64,000 bases of DNA from Candidatus Nitrosopelagicus brevis (GTDB lineage: Archaea; Thermoproteota; Nitrososphaeria; Nitrososphaerales; Nitrosopumilaceae), in the NCBI RefSeq assembly GCF_000812185.1, contig NZ_CP007026.1:715107-779106 (forward strand). Reading direction: 5' to 3'. Made by a program: the position numbers and the translations under genes. A model generated the notes under the pieces. That model was given only the letters and a program-made list of their open reading frames with translations, did no database searches and was not told the origin of the DNA. Shown in pieces: positions 60,625-64,000 of this stretch (its first letter is position 1; every line of letters begins with the position of its first letter).

Positions 60625-61032
60625 ATGAGTAAAGATATACTATTTGTGTGCGTGGAAAATGCCGGTAGAAGTCAAATGGCTGAAGCTTTTTTCAGAAAGT
60701 TTACAGAAGGCAAGTTCAATGTAAATAGTGCAGGTACAGTTCCATCAGGAAATCTGAATCCAGTAGTAGTAGAAGTAATGAAGGAGATTGGAATTGATAT
60801 GACAAATCAATCTCCAAAGACACTATCTCAATCAATGATTTCTAGTTCGTTTAAGACAATTAACATGGGATGTATGGATAAAGAATCATGCCCAGCACTT
60901 TTTGTAAAAGATGTTATAGATTGGAACATACCAGATCCTAAAGAAAAAACAATAGAACAGGTAAGAGAGATTCGCGATCAAATTAAATCAGAAGTTTTGA
61001 ATTTTATTAACTCAATAGATAATGAGAAATAA
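60625..61032 (+). CDS. arsC: Arsenate reductase, thioredoxin-coupled type (LMW-PTP fold)
   Basis: The 135-residue protein has the phosphatase-like P-loop C9-x5-R15 in VCVENAGRSQMAEAF and two further cysteines, Cys83 and Cys89 (MGCMDKESCPAL). Those three match the catalytic Cys10/Cys82/Cys89 of S. aureus ArsC, which cycle through a disulphide. It reduces arsenate to arsenite. A protein-tyrosine phosphatase is less likely because of the three-cysteine set. It shares one base (TAATG) with the aquaporin gene downstream. Confidence 0.88.
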   Translation: MSKDILFVCVENAGRSQMAEAFFRKFTEGKFNVNSAGTVPSGNLNPVVVEVMKEIGIDMTNQSPKTLSQSMISSSFKTINMGCMDKESCPALFVKDVIDWNIPDPKEKTIEQVREIRDQIKSEVLNFINSIDNEK

Positions 61033-61718
61033 TGGCATATTCAAATTTACAAATTTTTACAGTTGAATTAGTTGGAACGTTCATTTTGGTAATTTTTGCC
61101 ACAGGTTCAATTGTTTTGGATGCAGAGATGTTTAACGGGGAATTAGGCATTCCGTTTCATGCAGTTGCACCATTTGTAGCACTACTAATTGGAGTGTATT
61201 CATTTGGAAAGGTATCACTTGCACACTTCAATCCAGCAGTTACAATCGGGTATTATATCACAGGGCATATATCAAAAATTCAAATTTTGTATTATGTTGC
61301 AGCAGAAATAATTGGCGCCATACTAGGTTCATTGTTTGTTTTAACAATAATTGGAGATAAGGCAGACCTGGGTGCAAATGTACCAAACTTTGATTTTTCC
61401 ATGCTTTTGATATTTCCGGTAGAAGTTTTGGCATCTGCGATGCTCATGGGAGTCATCTTTTATGTTGTGTACACAAAAGGGTTGAGAGGATTTAGCGGCG
61501 TAGCCATTGGAGGAATTGTAGGATTAGATATTTTGTTTTTGGCATTTATTTCAGGTGCATCAATGAATCCAGCCCGGGCACTTGCTCCAGCATTATTATC
61601 AGGAGTAGTAGAAAATTTGTGGCTTTATTGGACAGCCCCATTTGTAGGAACTATAATTGCAGCATTTGCATTTCGTGGAAAATTCAAGGCTCAAAGAGAA
61701 AGAGAAGCAAAATCCTGA
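61032..61718 (+). CDS. MIP-family channel (aquaporin/aquaglyceroporin), candidate arsenite channel
   Basis: The 228-residue protein has six membrane segments and two NPA boxes, AHFNPAVTIG and SGASMNPARALAP (with the selectivity-filter Arg). It passes water or small neutral solutes. Its direct coupling to arsC recalls Sinorhizobium AqpS, where an aquaglyceroporin takes the place of an arsenite pump so that arsenite flows out down its gradient. Use in arsenic resistance is inference from context. Confidence 0.88.
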   Translation: MAYSNLQIFTVELVGTFILVIFATGSIVLDAEMFNGELGIPFHAVAPFVALLIGVYSFGKVSLAHFNPAVTIGYYITGHISKIQILYYVAAEIIGAILGSLFVLTIIGDKADLGANVPNFDFSMLLIFPVEVLASAMLMGVIFYVVYTKGLRGFSGVAIGGIVGLDILFLAFISGASMNPARALAPALLSGVVENLWLYWTAPFVGTIIAAFAFRGKFKAQREREAKS

Positions 61719-61722
61719 AAAA

Positions 61723-61902
61723 TTACTTTTCTTCAATAGTACATTTTTCAAGCTTTACTGAAAAAGATAATTCATAATCGTGCTCATCAGCCATTTTCAT
61801 GAATGCGTGTATTCTGCCTAACCAATAGATAGTATCTTCCTTGTTTTCGGCCCAGACTACCTCGTTTATACACTCTTGCAAATTTTCTTCTAAGCTTTTC
61901 AT
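61723..61902 (-). CDS. Small helical hypothetical protein
   Basis: The 59-residue protein starts MKSLEENLQECINEVVWAEN and is all helical, with an acidic face. The start ATG 61902 is 4 nt downstream of the flavoprotein stop (61907), so the two are likely co-transcribed. The longer frame to 61932 would overlap the flavoprotein. No family is recognised. Confidence 0.5.
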   Translation of the reverse strand: MKSLEENLQECINEVVWAENKEDTIYWLGRIHAFMKMADEHDYELSFSVKLEKCTIEEK

Positions 61903-61906
61903 TTTT

Positions 61907-63010
61907 TTAACATGCACATTCGTCTTTGGCATCTTCTAGATTGTCAAGATACATTCCTTCTTTTTTGTACTGTTCAATCACAGTGACATCTTTGCTTAGT
62001 TTTATTCCGATATTATTTGCAACAACTGCAAATCTCTGTTGGAATTTGTAAATGAAACAGAAAATCATATTATGAGATTGTAGCATTGGACCTGTTACAT
62101 AGAGTCCAGGTGTTTTTGTAGATTCATCGTAGGAGTTTAATTGTGCTTTTCCATCTTCCCAGTCAAACAGTCCTTTAATTAATGAAAGACTTCCTTTGAA
62201 ACCGGTAGCAAGAATTGGTTTTGTTTTTGAACGAAGTTTCTTTTTTTCTGTAAAAATTACATATTCATCATTTTCTTTTTCTACCCTAATCACTTTTCCA
62301 GTATGAAATTCTATTAGGTTGTCGGTATTGACTTTTCTCAATCTGTCTTTTGTGTATGGAGATATTGTTCTACTAGGATCTATGTCTTCACTGTTCAACA
62401 AGTTGTCTTTGTCAATTATTAGGACTCGTTTTTTTCTTGCTGCTAAATTAATTGCAGTATCCATACCGCTTTCATAACCACCAACAACGAAAAACTCATC
62501 ACCTTCAACATTTTCCCAATTGGTAATCAAACTGTTGTGTGTACAGTATTTGGAACCTGGAAATGAATGGATTTTTGGATATTGGAATTCGCCTGCAGCC
62601 CAGACCACATATTTAGTTTTTATTTCTCCTTTGTTGGTTTTTATGGTAAATACATCTCCATTTTTTGTTACTGAATCTACATTGGTGTTGCCTTGAATTG
62701 GGAGCTTGAAATGTTCTGCAAGTTTTTTTAGGTATGCAGCATATTCTTGTCCACTTGGATGTTCTGTCTGTAATGTCAATGCAGGGGAAGTATCGTAGGT
62801 GATTGCATTAAGGTCTATCATTTTGAATGTGTTGCTGAAAAACGAAGGAGTTAGCAATTTCATCTGCTTTGGCCATTTAAGAAAAGAACTTCCCACATTA
62901 TTACGGTCTAAAACTGTAAACTTGACTCCCATCTTTTGTAGTATAATGGATACACCAATTCCTGATGGTCCGGCTCCTACAACAACTGCTTCTAACATAT
63001 CATACTTCAC
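61907..63010 (-). CDS. FAD/NAD(P)-dependent oxidoreductase, flavin monooxygenase-like
   Basis: The 367-residue flavoprotein has the FAD Rossmann motif VVVGAGPSGIGVSIILQKMG, the second nucleotide motif FFVVGGYESGMDTAINLA and the closing GLYVTGPMLQSHNMIF. It resembles the single-component flavin monooxygenase / YpdA bacillithiol-disulphide reductase group. The end has three Cys (DECAC region), which may relate to thiol chemistry. Start: GTG 63010 lies at the predicted transcript start (TATA-like box 63036-63043), while ATG 62998 is equally possible. Confidence 0.8.
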   Translation of the reverse strand: MKYDMLEAVVVGAGPSGIGVSIILQKMGVKFTVLDRNNVGSSFLKWPKQMKLLTPSFFSNTFKMIDLNAITYDTSPALTLQTEHPSGQEYAAYLKKLAEHFKLPIQGNTNVDSVTKNGDVFTIKTNKGEIKTKYVVWAAGEFQYPKIHSFPGSKYCTHNSLITNWENVEGDEFFVVGGYESGMDTAINLAARKKRVLIIDKDNLLNSEDIDPSRTISPYTKDRLRKVNTDNLIEFHTGKVIRVEKENDEYVIFTEKKKLRSKTKPILATGFKGSLSLIKGLFDWEDGKAQLNSYDESTKTPGLYVTGPMLQSHNMIFCFIYKFQQRFAVVANNIGIKLSKDVTVIEQYKKEGMYLDNLEDAKDECAC

Positions 63011-63035
63011 GCCTAAGAATATTAAAGTTTTTAGG

Positions 63036-63043
63036 TATTTATA
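63036..63043 (-). promoter_or_regulatory. TATA-like box of the flavoprotein gene
   Basis: Read on the minus strand the box is TATAAATA, about 29 nt upstream of GTG 63010 and 41 nt upstream of ATG 62998, favouring the GTG for a leaderless message. Confidence 0.45.
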
Positions 63044-63115
63044 CTAATTATTATTAATAATTAGGCAGAATCTTAATATACAAAAATTCCTCAAAAGATC
63101 TATAGATTACGAAAT

Positions 63116-63919
63116 ATGAAACCCCGACCTTATAGCATAACAGGCAAATTTGTTGAAAAACTAAAAGCACCTAAACAAGATTCCACAGAAGAAGAAAATA
63201 GCCAGATTTATTCAGAATATGTTCCAAAATATATTCAAAAAGACTGGCAGAGATTTTTTACAAAACAAATCTATGCCTTTGGCAAAGACATACTTTACGA
63301 GAGAAATCTTTTACTGGAATACGGTTTTACCAAACAGAAACCACCAGGTGACGGACCAGGGACTAGCCAATATTCATTAACTGAACAAGATGACAAAATA
63401 ATTCTTTGGGGTTTTGGAATGATATTTGCTACAAAAAATGATGCAGTGTTTTTGTGGCGTCATGAATTTATTCCAAAATTACTTTATGTTGATTCACTTC
63501 CATCTCAGGTATGGGAACCTGATCAGATTCCACAGTGTACAATACCAAAAACAAATGATGAAAAACGTTTGATGTTAAAATTACTTCTTAAATCAATGAA
63601 GTGGTTAGAAAGATATGAAGGGTGGGTTTTAGAAACATGTGGACAAAAATATCGTGATAAATCATTAAAGAGTCAGTATTTGCCATCCCCTATTCGCTTA
63701 GATAAAAAATGGTCTGAGCTGTCTCAAAAATTTCCAAAAATTTTACAAACTTTTGAACCACCAGAACAAGACTATAATGCAGGAGCATTAGAACCATTAC
63801 AATCTAATCTTAAACAAGAGTCTCAAGGAACAAAGAAAATGTGTGGCGCATGTGGAGATTCATGGCCAGAAGAAGTAAGTTTCTGTCCATCGTGCGGATG
63901 GGAGGGTTTACCATGCTAA
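63116..63919 (+). CDS. Protein with C-terminal zinc ribbon, encoded with a GTPase
   Basis: The 267-residue protein has an N-terminal alpha/beta region (residues 1-220, with FFTKQIYAFGKDILYERNLL and DKIILWGFGMIFA) and a C-terminal zinc ribbon, CGACGDSWPEEVSFCPSCG. The N-terminal part is not recognised. Its end overlaps the start of a small GTPase gene by 7 nt, so it may be the effector or regulator of that GTPase. Confidence 0.65.
   Translation: MKPRPYSITGKFVEKLKAPKQDSTEEENSQIYSEYVPKYIQKDWQRFFTKQIYAFGKDILYERNLLLEYGFTKQKPPGDGPGTSQYSLTEQDDKIILWGFGMIFATKNDAVFLWRHEFIPKLLYVDSLPSQVWEPDQIPQCTIPKTNDEKRLMLKLLLKSMKWLERYEGWVLETCGQKYRDKSLKSQYLPSPIRLDKKWSELSQKFPKILQTFEPPEQDYNAGALEPLQSNLKQESQGTKKMCGACGDSWPEEVSFCPSCGWEGLPC
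63900..63906 (+). promoter_or_regulatory. Shine-Dalgarno site of the GTPase gene
   Basis: GGGAGGG, inside the coding end of the zinc-ribbon gene, lies 6 nt before ATG 63913 and shows that the GTPase is translated by internal initiation on the shared message. Confidence 0.55.
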
Positions 63920-64000
63920 AAAGTTCTTCAACTCCAAAAATTATTGTAATCGGTAAAGAAGGAGTTGGGAAATCACAATTAATCTCATCACTTACTGGAA
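63913..64000 (+). CDS. Small Ras-like GTPase, N-terminus (runs off the right edge)
   Basis: The 29 visible codons start MLKSSSTPKIIVIGKEGVGK and continue SQLISSLTG. GKEGVGKS is the G1/P-loop of a small GTP-binding protein. Switch regions lie outside the window, so the subfamily is unknown. It overlaps the zinc-ribbon gene by 7 nt. Confidence 0.75.
   Translation, partial: MLKSSSTPKIIVIGKEGVGKSQLISSLTG

Overview
The window looks like chromosomal DNA of an ammonia-oxidising thaumarchaeon (Nitrososphaerota), most probably Nitrosopumilus or a close relative. The evidence is a combination of traits: visibly AT-rich sequence, a CdvC/Vps4 cell-division ATPase, ribosomal protein L40e, an archaeal V/A-type ATPase subunit F, an archaeal pyruvoyl arginine decarboxylase, membrane-anchored blue-copper proteins, and TATA-like boxes about 25-30 nt upstream of many start codons (leaderless mRNAs, often with TTG starts). 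There are no phage, insertion-sequence, CRISPR or rRNA signals. Gene density is very high, and most convergent gene pairs touch or overlap at their stop codons.

Layout. 1-2.7 kb (minus): ilvB-ilvN-leuA, branched-chain amino acid synthesis. 2.8-8.9 kb: small conserved proteins, an LsrF-like aldolase with a repetitive tail, a zinc alcohol dehydrogenase, ATPase subunit F, a large plastocyanin-like protein, a SWIM protein and a metallophosphoesterase. 8.9-14.6 kb (minus): carA-carB and cdvC. 14.8-24.1 kb: RidA, hemerythrin, DHH phosphoesterase, citrate synthase, glycerate kinase, iron alcohol dehydrogenase, luciferase-like flavin/F420 oxidoreductase, PNPOx-like protein and a repeat-bearing membrane protein. 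24.1-30.5 kb: uvrB-uvrA-uvrC, complete nucleotide-excision repair of bacterial type, with a UvrC lacking the usual C-terminal region. 30.5-41.4 kb: purN, folD, fthC, purD, ileS, sucCD and rpl40e. 41.4-46.0 kb (minus): divergent DnaJ, atypical Nramp, thioesterase, Cys-rich small protein, DUF427 and CbtA-like protein, followed by tRNA-Val. 46.2-53.9 kb: PepF, a compact GC-rich RNA-like hairpin, a surface protein, pdaD, peroxiredoxin, small membrane proteins, a 27-residue Cys/His microprotein, tRNA-Thr, rlmN and a cupredoxin. 54.0-57.8 kb: a membrane protein with a two-winged-helix regulator, then a phosphate module (PhoU-type regulator, PiT, DUF47). 57.9-63.0 kb: a Dps-like protein whose promoter is duplicated in front of a 31-codon mini-gene, then sbtA-sbtB-arsC-aquaporin and a flavoprotein. 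63.1 kb to the end: a zinc-ribbon protein overlapping the start of a small GTPase gene.

The genes fit an autotrophic, copper-using, oxidatively stressed marine or soil archaeon. SbtA/SbtB would import bicarbonate, the substrate of the 3-hydroxypropionate/4-hydroxybutyrate cycle, under PII-type control. The iron alcohol dehydrogenase could be a semialdehyde reductase of that cycle. Citrate synthase and SucCD feed biosynthesis. Cupredoxins serve electron transfer. ArsC with an aquaporin suggests arsenate detoxification by arsenite efflux. The least explained signals are the exact 55-bp duplicated promoter near 59 kb, the hairpin at 47.96 kb and the missing start codon of carA.
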